Shown: positions 45,361-54,698, numbered from the stretch's first letter. The stretch: 64,000 nucleotides of DNA from Bacteroidales bacterium (GCA_013376985.1 JACABB010000016.1:1-64000); one strand, 5' to 3'. The notes: a model not told the origin generated them from the sequence alone. Program-made: numbers and translations.

Positions 45361-46347
45361 TTATAATATCCACTTGAGCAAATAGCACATTGAGGCTCCA
45401 ATGGCTGCTGATATTGGGATTGTTAAAATCCATGCCCAGAATATTTTTTTTGTAACACCCCATTTTACTGCAGAAACACCTTTGCGAGATCCAACACCTA
45501 TAATTGCTCCTGTGATGGTATGGGTTGTACTTACAGGAATGCCAAAGTGAGTGGCTCCAAAAAGAGTCATTGCCCCAGAAATATCGGAACTAAACCCTTC
45601 AAAAGGTTTAAGTTTGGTTATTTTCTGCCCCATTGTTTTAACAATTCGCCATCCCCCAAAGAGAGTGCCAAGTGCAATTGCCGTTTGACAGGATAAGATT
45701 ACCCACAAAGCAATAGGTTCATTCTTGGTTGTATACCCTGTGACAATAAGCGCAGCCCATATTATCCCCATTGATTTTTGGGCATCGTTTCCTCCATGAC
45801 CTAGACTCAAAGTTGCTGATGATAGAATTTGAAGTTTTCTGAAAATCTTATCAACCTTAAATGGCGTTAGTTTTCTACAGATTATTACGACAATTGAAGA
45901 AACTATGAACGAGAGGGTCATTCCTAGTAATGGAGCAACAACAATAAATGCAACAATTTTTACAACACCAGAGATAACAACAGATCCAACTCCAGAATAA
46001 GCAATAGATGCACCAACTAGCCCTCCTACAAGTGTATGCGAAGAACTAGAAGGAAGTCCCCACCACCATGTCAAAATATTCCATGTTATAGCAGCCACTA
46101 AGGCTGCCGCAATAACAGTTAAATTTATTACATCTGGATCAACAACTCCCTTCCCAATTGTAGTGGCCACTTTTAATGGGAAAACTGTGAATGCAATAAA
46201 ATTGAAAAATGCAGCCATAGCCACGGCAGTAAAAGGAGAGAGCACTTTTGTTGAAACTACAGTTGCTATTGAATTAGCAGAGTCGTGGAAACCGTTAAGA
46301 AAATCAAAGATTAGCACAAAGGCGATTACAACATACAAAAGGGTCAT
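45361..46347 (-). CDS. pit: PiT family inorganic phosphate transporter
   Basis: A 328-residue transporter with two inverted copies of the PiT signature: IFDFLNGFHDSANSIATVVSTKVL near the N-terminus and LGHGGNDAQKSMGIIWAALI in the middle, plus SSSHTLVGGLVGA and VSTTHTITGAIIGVG. It has about 10 membrane helices. It takes up phosphate with a cation (usually as metal-phosphate with H+ in bacteria). It is the first gene of a two-gene operon with the DUF47 regulator. Confidence 0.94.
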   Translation of the reverse strand: MTLLYVVIAFVLIFDFLNGFHDSANSIATVVSTKVLSPFTAVAMAAFFNFIAFTVFPLKVATTIGKGVVDPDVINLTVIAAALVAAITWNILTWWWGLPSSSSHTLVGGLVGASIAYSGVGSVVISGVVKIVAFIVVAPLLGMTLSFIVSSIVVIICRKLTPFKVDKIFRKLQILSSATLSLGHGGNDAQKSMGIIWAALIVTGYTTKNEPIALWVILSCQTAIALGTLFGGWRIVKTMGQKITKLKPFEGFSSDISGAMTLFGATHFGIPVSTTHTITGAIIGVGSRKGVSAVKWGVTKKIFWAWILTIPISAAIGASMCYLLKWIL

Positions 46348-46561
46348 ACTATATTGATATATTATTTAAGTCGATCAAGGTAGAAATGTTTAACAAAAGA
46401 AATTGGATAAATCACTAAAAATCAAACACATAAAAAATGGAAAATTGGTATGTTAAGGATTTGTAAAGTAAATATTAAGAATATATTAACCAAAGATTTC
46501 AATTAAAATGTTAAAGGAGGTGTTGCGAAACATCATAATGCCGATCTCTCATTAACTTAGG

Positions 46562-46592
46562 TTGTTTACATTGAAGTGGTTGACTATCTTTA
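46562..46592 (+). promoter_or_regulatory. promoter for the RsmB/NOP-type methyltransferase gene
   Basis: TTG (46562-46564) is followed after 20 bases by TATCTTTA (46585-46592), one mismatch from TAnnTTTG. It would give a leader of about 15 bases before the ATG at 46614. Confidence 0.42.
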
Positions 46593-46613
46593 CCCCTTAA
46601 ATATTGAAATATA

Positions 46614-47828
46614 ATGAAGGATAGAAGTTTTACCAGCATGGTTGATATTGTCGCCAAGGGTTTTTATGAGGTGATGGAGGAGGGGAGATCTTTGGATCAG
46701 GTAAGTTCCCATTGGATTAAGCAAAACCCTGACTGGAATAGTTTTACCAAAGGTTTTTTTGCTGAATCGTTGATGGAAGTTGTGCGTTGGTGGAGACTTC
46801 TGGAAACATCTGTAAACATTACTCTAGGGGCAAAGTCTAAAGATTCGTATAGATTGATGGTACTTACCTGCTTTTTGGTAAAGGCAAAAGATGAGCGAGT
46901 TAATGAATTCTTTCAACCATCATTACGAGACGACATATTGAAATACAACCAGCAGATAAAAGATAATAGAGCCATTGCTGAGTCTATCCCTGATTGGCTT
47001 GATAGTTTGGCTGCGTGCGAACTAGGAGACTCATGGAGCAATGAGATAAAAGCATTGAACTCTCTGCCCCCCATTATTTTAAGAGCAAATACACTTAAAA
47101 CAACAAGAAGCGATTTGTTTAAGCGGCTTGCCGGCGAGGGGTTTCAAGTTGGTAATTTGGATTATCCCGATGCATTAATACTCAATAAACGAGCAGATAT
47201 TTTTAAATCAAAAACCTTTTTCGAAGGACTTTTCGAGGTGCAGGATGCCTCGTCGCAAGGGGTTGCTCCATTCCTACAAGTTGAACCGGGGATGAGGGTT
47301 GTCGATGCCTGTGCTGGGAATGGTGGCAAAACGCTTCACATTGCAAGTCTAATGAAGAACAAAGGGAAAATTCTGGCACTTGATAATGCTGATTGGAAGC
47401 TCGAAGAGTTGATGAAACGGGCTACCCGTGCTGGTGTTTCAATCATAGAACCACGTCCGATTACTACTACAAAAGTTGTTAAACGCCTAAAGGATAAGGC
47501 TGATAGACTTTTGCTTGATGTTCCCTGTTCGGGGTTGGGTGTTCTGAGGAGAAATCCCGATTCAAAATGGAGGTTAAACCCAGAAAAAATTCAGGAAATT
47601 AAAGTATTACAAGCGTATATTCTCGATAAATACTCACAGATGGTTAAATCTGGGGGCAAAATGGTTTACTCTACATGCAGCATCCTCCCATCGGAAAATC
47701 AGCAGCAGGTAAAGTCATTTCTTTCCAGAGCTGGTGGTTCGTTTGTACTTGAGGAAGAAAAATCAATCTCGCCTGCACTTAGCGGATTTGATGGTTTTTA
47801 TATGGCAAGAATGATGAAAGTTAAATAG
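46614..47828 (+). CDS. RsmB/NOP-family RNA cytosine-C5 methyltransferase
   Basis: A 404-residue RNA m5C methyltransferase. An N-terminal NusB-like or RNA-binding helical region covers about 1-160. The core has VVDACAGNGGKTLHIASLM (motif I), LLLDVPCSGLGVLRRNPDSKWR with the release cysteine, and YSTCSILPSENQQQV with the catalytic cysteine. The target is probably 16S rRNA, as for RsmB, but the lineage lacks a clear orthology marker. It is monocistronic. Confidence 0.88.
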   Translation: MKDRSFTSMVDIVAKGFYEVMEEGRSLDQVSSHWIKQNPDWNSFTKGFFAESLMEVVRWWRLLETSVNITLGAKSKDSYRLMVLTCFLVKAKDERVNEFFQPSLRDDILKYNQQIKDNRAIAESIPDWLDSLAACELGDSWSNEIKALNSLPPIILRANTLKTTRSDLFKRLAGEGFQVGNLDYPDALILNKRADIFKSKTFFEGLFEVQDASSQGVAPFLQVEPGMRVVDACAGNGGKTLHIASLMKNKGKILALDNADWKLEELMKRATRAGVSIIEPRPITTTKVVKRLKDKADRLLLDVPCSGLGVLRRNPDSKWRLNPEKIQEIKVLQAYILDKYSQMVKSGGKMVYSTCSILPSENQQQVKSFLSRAGGSFVLEEEKSISPALSGFDGFYMARMMKVK

Positions 47829-47955
47829 TAAACGTGTTGCTATTTTAGTGTGAAACCGTTTTTTGAAATTTGATATTTGTATTTTGACTTAAGATAGAGT
47901 TGTATGCAACAAAAGAAAATCATTTCGACAATCCAAACATGCTGAAATAAATCAT

Positions 47956-47963
47956 TATTTTTG
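47956..47963 (+). promoter_or_regulatory. -7 box upstream of the HEPN module
   Basis: TATTTTTG matches TAnnTTTG and lies 22 bases before the ATG at 47986. No -33 box is visible at the expected spacing. Confidence 0.4.
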
Positions 47964-47985
47964 CATTACAATCATTATTTAAATT

Positions 47986-48456
47986 ATGGCACTGAAAGAA
48001 AGATTAGAAAAACTCAAACGGTTAAATGAACAAAATAGAGAACCGGATTGGGAGGCATACAAAGAGATTTGGAAGAAAGCCATTCAGGATATTCAATACA
48101 CAATTATGGATAATTGGTTTGTTGAATATCAAGAAAAAGGACTTATGAGTTTTGATGTTGTCCCAACAAAACGAATCGAGCCCTACATAGGCGAATACTT
48201 AACTACAATATTAGAAATTACACTTGTTCAAAACAGATATTTAGTTCTTGAGCCTATATCGGGAGTTACTTCAGAGTATGATGGTAAATTGGAATTTTAT
48301 ATGCGAGGGAACATATATAAAAAAGTAAGTATTTTACGAAAAATTATTAACAAGAGTACACACGAATGGATAATTGCTAAATCTTATGATTCAAAAGACC
48401 ATGTTAAACTAGATAAAACACAACTTGAAAAACTAATTGACGAATGGTTACAATAA
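47986..48456 (+). CDS. unknown protein, first gene of a two-gene HEPN module
   Basis: A 156-residue soluble protein, family not recognised. The first 45 residues are helical and charged (ALKERLEKLKRLNEQNREPDWEAYKEIWKK). The rest appears to alternate strands and helices (WFVEYQEKGLMSFDVVPTKRIEPYIGEYL, then EFYMRGNIYKKVSILRKIINK) and ends LIDEWLQ. It overlaps the next gene by 13 bases, so the two products are probably made together and may interact. By position it would be the antitoxin or partner of the HEPN protein, but this is inference. Confidence 0.7.
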   Translation: MALKERLEKLKRLNEQNREPDWEAYKEIWKKAIQDIQYTIMDNWFVEYQEKGLMSFDVVPTKRIEPYIGEYLTTILEITLVQNRYLVLEPISGVTSEYDGKLEFYMRGNIYKKVSILRKIINKSTHEWIIAKSYDSKDHVKLDKTQLEKLIDEWLQ

Positions 48457-48998
48457 ACAATGAAGATTTAAGGGACATTTTTAATTATCTTGCAACTATT
48501 GAAAATATTTTGACTAAAGAGGTACGACAGATAAATGGTAACAAATATTATTTAGACAAAATAGTTCCAGAAAATATTATTAAAGTATATTCTCAAAAAG
48601 AAAAAACAGCCATTACATTCGCAGATAATTTAAGTAAAACAGCATATGAAAGTTCAATTGTAACAATTGTTGCAACATTTGAGCGAGTTGTTTTTGCGAA
48701 GTATAAGACTGCTTATGGAACTATAAAAAATGTAGTAAGGAATCACTCGACAAAACCCCTAGACTATTTTAATTCAAGAGAAAACTTTGTAAATGGAAAT
48801 ATTGATAAACTTTCGGGTATTATTAGTTTGATTGAAGGACATCTTTCTAATGATATATTAGAAAAATTGAAAATAATTAAGGATCACAGAAATTATATAG
48901 CTCACGGGAAAAGAGACATTGCACCACCATCTGTTGAATTCAGACTTGACGAAGTGGCAAAAATTCTTGATGATGTTATTAAGGAAATTGAATACTAA
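48444..48998 (+). CDS. HEPN-domain protein, RiboL-PSP/MAE_28990-like
   Basis: A 184-residue all-helical protein. The C-terminal segment KIIKDHRNYIAHGKRD contains the HEPN ribonuclease motif R-x4-H (Arg149, His154), with the usual downstream helix. HEPN proteins of this size are often RNases in toxin-antitoxin, abortive-infection or CRISPR-linked systems, and some are non-catalytic adaptors. The ATG at 48444 lies inside the upstream gene (13-base overlap), showing translational coupling. It is flanked by housekeeping genes (an RNA methylase and miaB), as expected for a small accessory insertion. Confidence 0.75.
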   Translation: MVTINNEDLRDIFNYLATIENILTKEVRQINGNKYYLDKIVPENIIKVYSQKEKTAITFADNLSKTAYESSIVTIVATFERVVFAKYKTAYGTIKNVVRNHSTKPLDYFNSRENFVNGNIDKLSGIISLIEGHLSNDILEKLKIIKDHRNYIAHGKRDIAPPSVEFRLDEVAKILDDVIKEIEY

Positions 48999-49030
48999 AA
49001 AAGAAAAAACGCATACAGCAGCTAGTCATC

Positions 49031-50509
49031 CTACTCTTCAACAATCCTTCCCAACAACGTAGCTGGTGTACAATCCGTAATTTCTACAAACACGTAGTCA
49101 CCTATCTTATAGTTTAATCTTGGAAAAACAACAACTTTGTTTTGTGATGTTCTGCCGAAGAAATCATTAGTTGATTTTTTTGATTCTCCTTCAATCAACA
49201 CTTCAAAGCTTTTGCCAATCTCTCCTTTCTTACTCACTTCGGAAAGTTTTCCTTGAAGTTCAATAATCTCGGTAAGTCGCCTACTTTTTATCTCCTCTGG
49301 AACATCATCGGCTAATTTACGGGCAGCCTTAGTGTTTGGTCGCTCAGAGTATTTGAACATGAATGCAAAATCAAATTTTGCCCACTCCATAAGTGTAAGC
49401 GTTTGATCGTGATCAATCTCTGATTCGGTGCAAAAGCCTGCAATAAAATCGGTAGATATGGCACAATCGGGAATAATATTACGTATGGCCTTAATCCTAT
49501 CCATGTAAAACTCTTGGGTATACCCTCTATTCATCAACTCAAGGATTCGAGTTGAACCTGATTGAACTGGCAAATGGATATGATTACAAATGTTTTCATA
49601 CATGGCCATGGTATACAAAACCTCGTTGGTAAGGTCTTTGGGATGTGAGGTCGAAAATCTTACACGTAATTTGGGGCTTAACCTTGCTACCATTTCAAGT
49701 AGTTCAGGAAAATTAACGTGGCGGGTTAGAAGCCCATCCTCTTTGTTGATATATTGACCAATTATTCCATCTTCCTTCTTTATGTAATGGTCTTTTATAT
49801 AATGACCAATAACGCCCTCCTCTTTCCAACTGTATGAATCAACATTTTGACCTAATAAAGTCACCTCACGGTAACCCGCCTTGATAAGCTCTTCTACTTC
49901 TCGAAGGATTGTTTTAGGATCACGGCTTCGCTCAGCACCACGAACGTAAGGAACCACACAGTATGAACACATGTTATTGCAACCCCTCATTATGGATACA
50001 AAAGCCGAAACCCCATTTTTATCAAGTCTAACGGGACTTATATCACCATAAGTTTCTTCTCTCGATAGTAAAACGTTAATTCCTTTCTGTCCTGCCTCAG
50101 CGGCTCTTAGAAGTACTGGAAGTTCGCGGTAAGCATCGGGACCAACAACAAGGTCAACCACCTTTTGCTCCTCAATCAAACTCTCTTTTAACCTTTCGGC
50201 CATACATCCTAGCACGCCAACGAGTACAGATGGTTTCCGCTTTTTCACTTGTTTGAAAACATCTAGTCTTCCCCAAACCCTTGTTTCTGCATTCTCCCTA
50301 ATGGAACATGTGTTAATTAGAATAACATCAGCACTATTAATATCGTTGGTTATTGCATAACCATTTGCATGAAGTATCGAGGCTATCACCTCACTATCGT
50401 TAACATTCATCTGACAGCCATAGGTTTCGATAAAAACCTTTGGTCTATCATCGTTGGGTTGATTATCAATATTATCGAATAGTGTACCCTGCTCCTCGTT
50501 GAAATCCAT
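49031..50509 (-). CDS. miaB: tRNA-2-methylthio-N6-dimethylallyladenosine synthase MiaB
   Basis: A 492-residue radical-SAM methylthiotransferase. The N-terminal UPF0004 cysteines are present ([28 protein letters not shown]), as is the radical-SAM CxxxCxxC in [19 protein letters not shown] domain lies at about 425-492. It adds the methylthio group to ms2i6A37 in tRNA. Residues about 227-258, just after [12 protein letters not shown], are an extra segment of near-repeats (GVIGHYIK..., [11 protein letters not shown]) that usual members lack, making this protein about 30 residues longer than expected. Confidence 0.94.
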   Translation of the reverse strand: MDFNEEQGTLFDNIDNQPNDDRPKVFIETYGCQMNVNDSEVIASILHANGYAITNDINSADVILINTCSIRENAETRVWGRLDVFKQVKKRKPSVLVGVLGCMAERLKESLIEEQKVVDLVVGPDAYRELPVLLRAAEAGQKGINVLLSREETYGDISPVRLDKNGVSAFVSIMRGCNNMCSYCVVPYVRGAERSRDPKTILREVEELIKAGYREVTLLGQNVDSYSWKEEGVIGHYIKDHYIKKEDGIIGQYINKEDGLLTRHVNFPELLEMVARLSPKLRVRFSTSHPKDLTNEVLYTMAMYENICNHIHLPVQSGSTRILELMNRGYTQEFYMDRIKAIRNIIPDCAISTDFIAGFCTESEIDHDQTLTLMEWAKFDFAFMFKYSERPNTKAARKLADDVPEEIKSRRLTEIIELQGKLSEVSKKGEIGKSFEVLIEGESKKSTNDFFGRTSQNKVVVFPRLNYKIGDYVFVEITDCTPATLLGRIVEE

Positions 50510-50619
50510 CGGATGTAAATTTTTACAAATTTAGCTATCTATAACAAATAACACTTTCTATATTTCATTTTTATCGTTTTAAATATTTATAACTTGAAAA
50601 ATCAATTAAATTTGGGTCA

Positions 50620-50627
50620 TAATTTTG
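50620..50627 (+). promoter_or_regulatory. -7 box for yebC
   Basis: TAATTTTG matches TAnnTTTG. The nearest TTG (50594-50596) is 23 bases upstream, slightly longer than the ideal spacing. The predicted leader is about 50 bases. Confidence 0.4.
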
Positions 50628-50686
50628 GAGGCTTAAAACATTATAATAGCTAATTTAGACTGGTGTAACTTAATATTAATCAACAC

Positions 50687-51436
50687 ATGTCAGGACATAA
50701 TAAATGGTCGACCATTAAGAGAAAAAAAGGAGCAATTGACTCAAAACGCTCAAAAATCTTCTCAAGGATTACAAAAGAAATTACGATTGCAGTTAAAGAG
50801 GGTGGTGCTGATCCTGAAGGAAATGCTAGACTCCGTTTGGCAATAAACAACGCTAAAGGCGCAAATATGCCAAAGGATAACATGATGCGAGCCATTCATA
50901 AAGCTGAAAAAGATCCAGATAATTTTCATGAATTAACTTTCGAGGGGTATGGCCCTGGAGGAATAGCTATTTTTCTTGAATGTTTAACCGATAATAATAA
51001 CAGAACGGTTAGTGCTGTCCGTTCTGTCTTCTCAAAAAGAGGAGGGACACTTGGAACTAATGGTTCATTAGCTTTTTTATTCGAAAGACAAGGAATCTTT
51101 ACCATTCTAAAGGATAAGATTAATTTGGAAGATGTGGAGCTCGATTTAATTGATGCTGGAGCAGAAAATATCGAATTAAACGATGACACCTACACGGTTT
51201 CTACAGCCATGGAGGATTTTGGGAAGATGAATAAGAAGTTGGAAGAACTAAAAATTGAGGTTGAAAACGCTTCTCTACAGAGAGTTCCAAACGATTATAA
51301 AAGCACCGATAAATCAACGGCACTTAGAGTTTTAAGGTTGATTGATGAGTTCGAGGAGAATGAGGATGTTCAAAGTGCCTACCATAATCTAGAAATTACC
51401 GATGAGATTATGGCTGATATGGAAAGTAGCGAGTAA
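50687..51436 (+). CDS. yebC: YebC/PmpR family protein
   Basis: A 249-residue protein of the YebC/TACO1 family: MSGHNKWSTIKRKKGAIDSKRSKIFSRITKEI at the start, GPGGIAIFLECLTDNNNRTVSAVR, and the acidic C-terminal half. Members were annotated as transcriptional regulators; recent work ties them to translation of proline-rich stretches by the ribosome. A terminator follows directly. Confidence 0.95.
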   Translation: MSGHNKWSTIKRKKGAIDSKRSKIFSRITKEITIAVKEGGADPEGNARLRLAINNAKGANMPKDNMMRAIHKAEKDPDNFHELTFEGYGPGGIAIFLECLTDNNNRTVSAVRSVFSKRGGTLGTNGSLAFLFERQGIFTILKDKINLEDVELDLIDAGAENIELNDDTYTVSTAMEDFGKMNKKLEELKIEVENASLQRVPNDYKSTDKSTALRVLRLIDEFEENEDVQSAYHNLEITDEIMADMESSE

Positions 51437-51457
51437 TTAGAAACTTTAAATAATAGC

Positions 51458-51493
51458 AAGGTCATGTCTTTCGACTGACCTTTTTTTATTTTT
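51458..51493 (+). terminator. intrinsic terminator of yebC abutting glpK
   Basis: AAGGTCA (51458-51464) pairs with TGACCTT (51476-51482) around an 11-base loop and is followed by a T-rich run to 51493. The run ends only four bases before the glpK ATG at 51498. It also contains TATTTTTG (51487-51494), a possible -7 box for glpK. Confidence 0.7.
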
Positions 51494-51497
51494 GACT

Positions 51498-52997
51498 ATG
51501 ACAGCAGATTTTATTCTTTCGCTAGATCAAGGAACATCAAGCTCACGAGCAGTTATCTTTGATCGATTCCAGCAACCTTTGGGAATGGAACAGCTTGAAT
51601 TCACTCAGCACTACCCATCTCCTGGTTGGGTGGAACACAACCCAGAGGAAATATGGGAAACCCAGATTCGGGTTGCAAGGCATCTTCTTAAGAAATTAAA
51701 GATAAAACCCGATAGAATAGCAGCCATTGCCATTGCCAACCAACGCGAAACAACCGTGGTTTGGGATCGTGAAACAGGACGACCTATCCATAATGCCATT
51801 GTTTGGCAGGATAGACGTACCGCTGATATCTGCGAATGGCTTAGAAGTCAAGGATTAGAGGAGTACATTAAATCTACCACAGGACTGGTAATAGATTCCT
51901 ACTTTTCGGGAACAAAATTAAGCTGGATTCTTAAAAATATCCCCGGAGCACTTAAACTTGCCCAGGAAGGACGATTGGCCTTTGGCACAATCGATTCGTG
52001 GTTGCTTTGGAAGCTAACGGGCGGTAAAGTACATGCAACCGACTCAACAAACGCATCGCGAACCATGCTTTTTAATATTTCCACCCTTAAATGGGATGAA
52101 AAATTACTTAACGCATTGAATATCCCTGCAAGCGTTCTGCCCAATGTTTTGCCATCCTCTGGATTATTTGGGCATACGGCTAAAGATATTTTTGATGGTT
52201 ACTCAATTCCCATTGCTGGCATTGCTGGCGATCAACAATCAGCACTTTTTGGTCAAAAATGCTTTGATGCGGGAGATGCAAAAAACACCTACGGTACAGG
52301 CTGTTTTATGCTAATGAACACGGGATCAAAACCAGTGATATCAAACTCAGGCTTGCTCACAACCATTGCTTGGCAAATTGGAAATGAGGTGAACTATGCC
52401 CTCGAAGGAAGCGTTTTTATTGCTGGTGCAGCAATTAAATGGTTGCGTGATGGGCTAAAAATTATTAAAAGCGCCTCCGATACTGAAGATATTGCACTAT
52501 CAATCACTGATAGTCAGGGAGTTTATATAGTCCCTGCCTTTACTGGACTTGGCGCACCCTACTGGGATATGTATGCTCGGGGAGCAATTTTTGGTTTAAC
52601 ACAGGGAGTAACCGATAAACATTTAGTTAGAGCAACACTGGAATCATTAGCCTACCAAACTCGCGATATTATTGGATTAATGGAAATTGATTCAGGAATA
52701 AAACTCAAAAGTTTAAAGGCTGATGGAGGTGCATCTGCAAACAACTTCCTTATGCAATTTCAATCAGATATTTTAAATGTAGATGTTGTATGCCCACCAT
52801 TCCCAGAAGCAACTGCTTTTGGAGCAGCACTTCTGGCCGGATTAGCCATTGGATTTTATCAGCAGAATGATATAAAATCAATTATACCAGGAAGCAAAAG
52901 CTACCAACCAAAAATGGGAGAACACCAAAGGGACGAACTCTATAGGGGATGGCTTAAAGCTGCTGATAGAACGAAAAACTGGGTAAAGGAGAAGTAG
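51498..52997 (+). CDS. glpK: glycerol kinase
   Basis: A 499-residue FGGY kinase. The N-terminal FILSLDQGTSSSRAVIFD phosphate-binding loop, IANQRETTVVWDRETG, GTIDSWLLWKLTGG and AGIAGDQQSALFGQ are all typical of GlpK. It phosphorylates glycerol to glycerol-3-phosphate. The ATG at 51498 is chosen over a TTG two codons upstream. No glpF or glpD lies next to it. Its start lies right at the yebC terminator's T tract, an unusually tight arrangement. Confidence 0.95.
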   Translation: MTADFILSLDQGTSSSRAVIFDRFQQPLGMEQLEFTQHYPSPGWVEHNPEEIWETQIRVARHLLKKLKIKPDRIAAIAIANQRETTVVWDRETGRPIHNAIVWQDRRTADICEWLRSQGLEEYIKSTTGLVIDSYFSGTKLSWILKNIPGALKLAQEGRLAFGTIDSWLLWKLTGGKVHATDSTNASRTMLFNISTLKWDEKLLNALNIPASVLPNVLPSSGLFGHTAKDIFDGYSIPIAGIAGDQQSALFGQKCFDAGDAKNTYGTGCFMLMNTGSKPVISNSGLLTTIAWQIGNEVNYALEGSVFIAGAAIKWLRDGLKIIKSASDTEDIALSITDSQGVYIVPAFTGLGAPYWDMYARGAIFGLTQGVTDKHLVRATLESLAYQTRDIIGLMEIDSGIKLKSLKADGGASANNFLMQFQSDILNVDVVCPPFPEATAFGAALLAGLAIGFYQQNDIKSIIPGSKSYQPKMGEHQRDELYRGWLKAADRTKNWVKEK

Positions 52998-53068
52998 TTG
53001 TTCGCAAGTAAATAAGAAGTTAAGCGGAAGTTAGTCAGAAGTTAAGAAGAACAAGCATGATTTATTTT

Positions 53069-53083
53069 ATCGCATTTTGCGAT
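53069..53083. repeat. short palindrome, copy 1
   Basis: ATCGCA-TTT-TGCGAT, preceded by TT. The identical 15-mer recurs at 63778-63792, with a 13/15 copy at 63663-63677; all lie in gene-free sequence. Confidence 0.6.
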
Positions 53084-53151
53084 GATTCTAATTTACCAAC
53101 ACAATGAACCCTGATTTTATTTTTATGAATTCCAAATTTACTAACGCTTTT

Positions 53152-53270
53152 CACGTCATTGCGAGCGTATTTTGCGAAGCAATCCCAGTGTCTTAAAATT
53201 AGAAGGGTTGGCATTGCCGAACTTGCAAGTTCGGTTGCTTCACCTCAAAGAGCGAGGTTCGCAATGATGG
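53152..53270. repeat. nested palindromic intergenic element (REP/MITE-like)
   Basis: The outer arms CGTCATTGCGA (53154-53164) and TCGCAATGATG (53259-53269) pair at 10 of 11 positions. Inner words GAAGCAA and TTGCTTC also pair. The centre holds an 18-bp perfect palindrome CCGAACTTGCAAGTTCGG (53217-53234). The outer word (gtcattgcgagcg...gaagcaatcc) is a dispersed type I recall from other bacteria. Confidence 0.65.
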
Positions 53271-53343
53271 GTTTGGCATTGTATGTTTAACATAACACCA
53301 GTTCCTAAGATTAATTATCTTTGACCTTTCAAATTCGAAAATA

Positions 53344-53889
53344 ATGAGAAGACTTACTGCTTTAATGCTGATTTTAACCACGATGCTCCTTTTGGGAGGC
53401 TGTGGAAGATTTGAGAAAATTTCCATTCATGGAATGAAAGGTGTAAAATTCAGAGGGATGAAGGATGGTAGGATACTATTAAATCTAAATCTTGAGGTTG
53501 AGAATCCCAACAATAAAAAAATCACTATCTCCAAAATTTACCTTAAGGCTTGGATGAATAATAGGGAGTTAGGAGTTTTAAATAGCACTAAAAGCATAGT
53601 GCTGAAAGCCAAGTCTCGTGAGGAATTTCAAATTCCAGTTGAGATTGTTTTAAGAACTGCAGCCGATGTTTTTAAACTCATGAATATTAAAGACGATCTA
53701 CTCAATCAATTAACCATTGAAGGGTTTATAAAAGGCCGTATCTTTTGTATCTCAAAAAAGTTAAAAATCGAAAAGCAACCCTTTTCCAAGCTAGTGAATT
53801 CTCATAAAGGGAAACCAGAAACAACAGAAGTAAAAGACACCTTGCAAAATAGAGAAACCATTCAGCGCGATACATTAATTGTGAGATAA
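53344..53889 (+). CDS. LEA14-like (LEA type 2) lipoprotein
   Basis: A 181-residue lipoprotein (lipobox LLGGC). The mature core GVKFRGMKDGRILLNLNLEVENPNNKKITISKIYLKAWMN contains the LEA_2/WHy motif VxNPN, and the later strand pattern VLKAKSREEFQIPVEIVL fits the same immunoglobulin-like fold. The role is unknown; such proteins are found at the envelope. A polar tail follows residue 150. Confidence 0.8.
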   Translation: MRRLTALMLILTTMLLLGGCGRFEKISIHGMKGVKFRGMKDGRILLNLNLEVENPNNKKITISKIYLKAWMNNRELGVLNSTKSIVLKAKSREEFQIPVEIVLRTAADVFKLMNIKDDLLNQLTIEGFIKGRIFCISKKLKIEKQPFSKLVNSHKGKPETTEVKDTLQNRETIQRDTLIVR

Positions 53890-54026
53890 GAATTATTGTG
53901 TTAGCATAATTAAAACTCAATCTTAAAATTGTAACGCATAAAAACTTCTAACTCCATTGTGGATGCTGAACATTATATTTTTTTAATAGAATATCAACAG
54001 CTATATATCAGTTTAACATCTTTTTT

Positions 54027-54034
54027 TACCTTTG
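54027..54034 (+). promoter_or_regulatory. -7 box for the SPOR protein gene
   Basis: TACCTTTG matches TAnnTTTG and lies 26 bases before the ATG at 54061. No good -33 box is seen. Confidence 0.4.
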
Positions 54035-54060
54035 CAGTGCATCTCAAAAAATGTTTCTTG

Positions 54061-54522
54061 ATGAGAAAATACCTCATTCCCCTAATCATTATTTGTTGTT
54101 CAATTAGCGCTGTAGGTCAGGACTACACAGCTAAAAGGGGAGACGATATTCTCGTTCAAGTCCGCCAGAATAAACCCAATCAGGGCAAGGTTACAATAAA
54201 TCAGAATCCTCAAATAGAGCATGTTTTTAACCTTGATATTTTACAAGGTGCAAGACAACCTGGTATGCATGGATATCGAATTAGAATCTACTTTGATTTA
54301 GGTCAAAAATCACGCAAACAATCTGAGGACATTGTAGGGGAATTCATGCAGAACTATCCTGGAATATCTGTTTACAGATCATATATAAGCCCTTACTACA
54401 AAGTATCGGTTGGTGATTTTCGCACACGCGACAATGCACTTAAACTGTACTACCAGTTACTTAAGGAATACCCTAAATCATTTATCGTACCCGAGTGGGT
54501 AAATTTCCCGCCACTCGAATAA
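54061..54522 (+). CDS. exported SPOR-domain protein
   Basis: A 153-residue secreted protein, started at ATG 54061 because it opens a signal peptide (MRKYLIPLIIICCSISAVGQ); the extension to 53959 is not conserved-looking. The C-terminal about 75 residues form a SPOR domain: GYRIRIYFDLGQKSRKQSEDIVGEFMQNYPG and YYKVSVGDFRTRDNALKLYYQLLKEYP. SPOR domains bind denuded peptidoglycan strands, usually at the division site. It is separated from the purF-like gene by 176 bases. Confidence 0.87.
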   Translation: MRKYLIPLIIICCSISAVGQDYTAKRGDDILVQVRQNKPNQGKVTINQNPQIEHVFNLDILQGARQPGMHGYRIRIYFDLGQKSRKQSEDIVGEFMQNYPGISVYRSYISPYYKVSVGDFRTRDNALKLYYQLLKEYPKSFIVPEWVNFPPLE

Positions 54523-54698
54523 AGAACTAAATATGCAGAGAATAGTAGATATTCGAAAGCTGAAAGCAACCTCAAAAAAAATCCCTACGGATACAACAGA
54601 GTTAGCTTCGGTCGAATCGAATTATCATTACTACCCTTTGAACTATTCCATTGCAGTGATGTTTCCATTTAACCAAACGTTATCAATTACTTATAAAG

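Larger units (their letters stand above)
52998..53343. other. intergenic region with two palindromic repeats
   Basis: About 350 bases with no gene. It carries the ATCGCATTTTGCGAT palindrome (53069-53083) and a nested palindromic element (53152-53270). The rest is degenerate AT-rich sequence. Confidence 0.6.
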
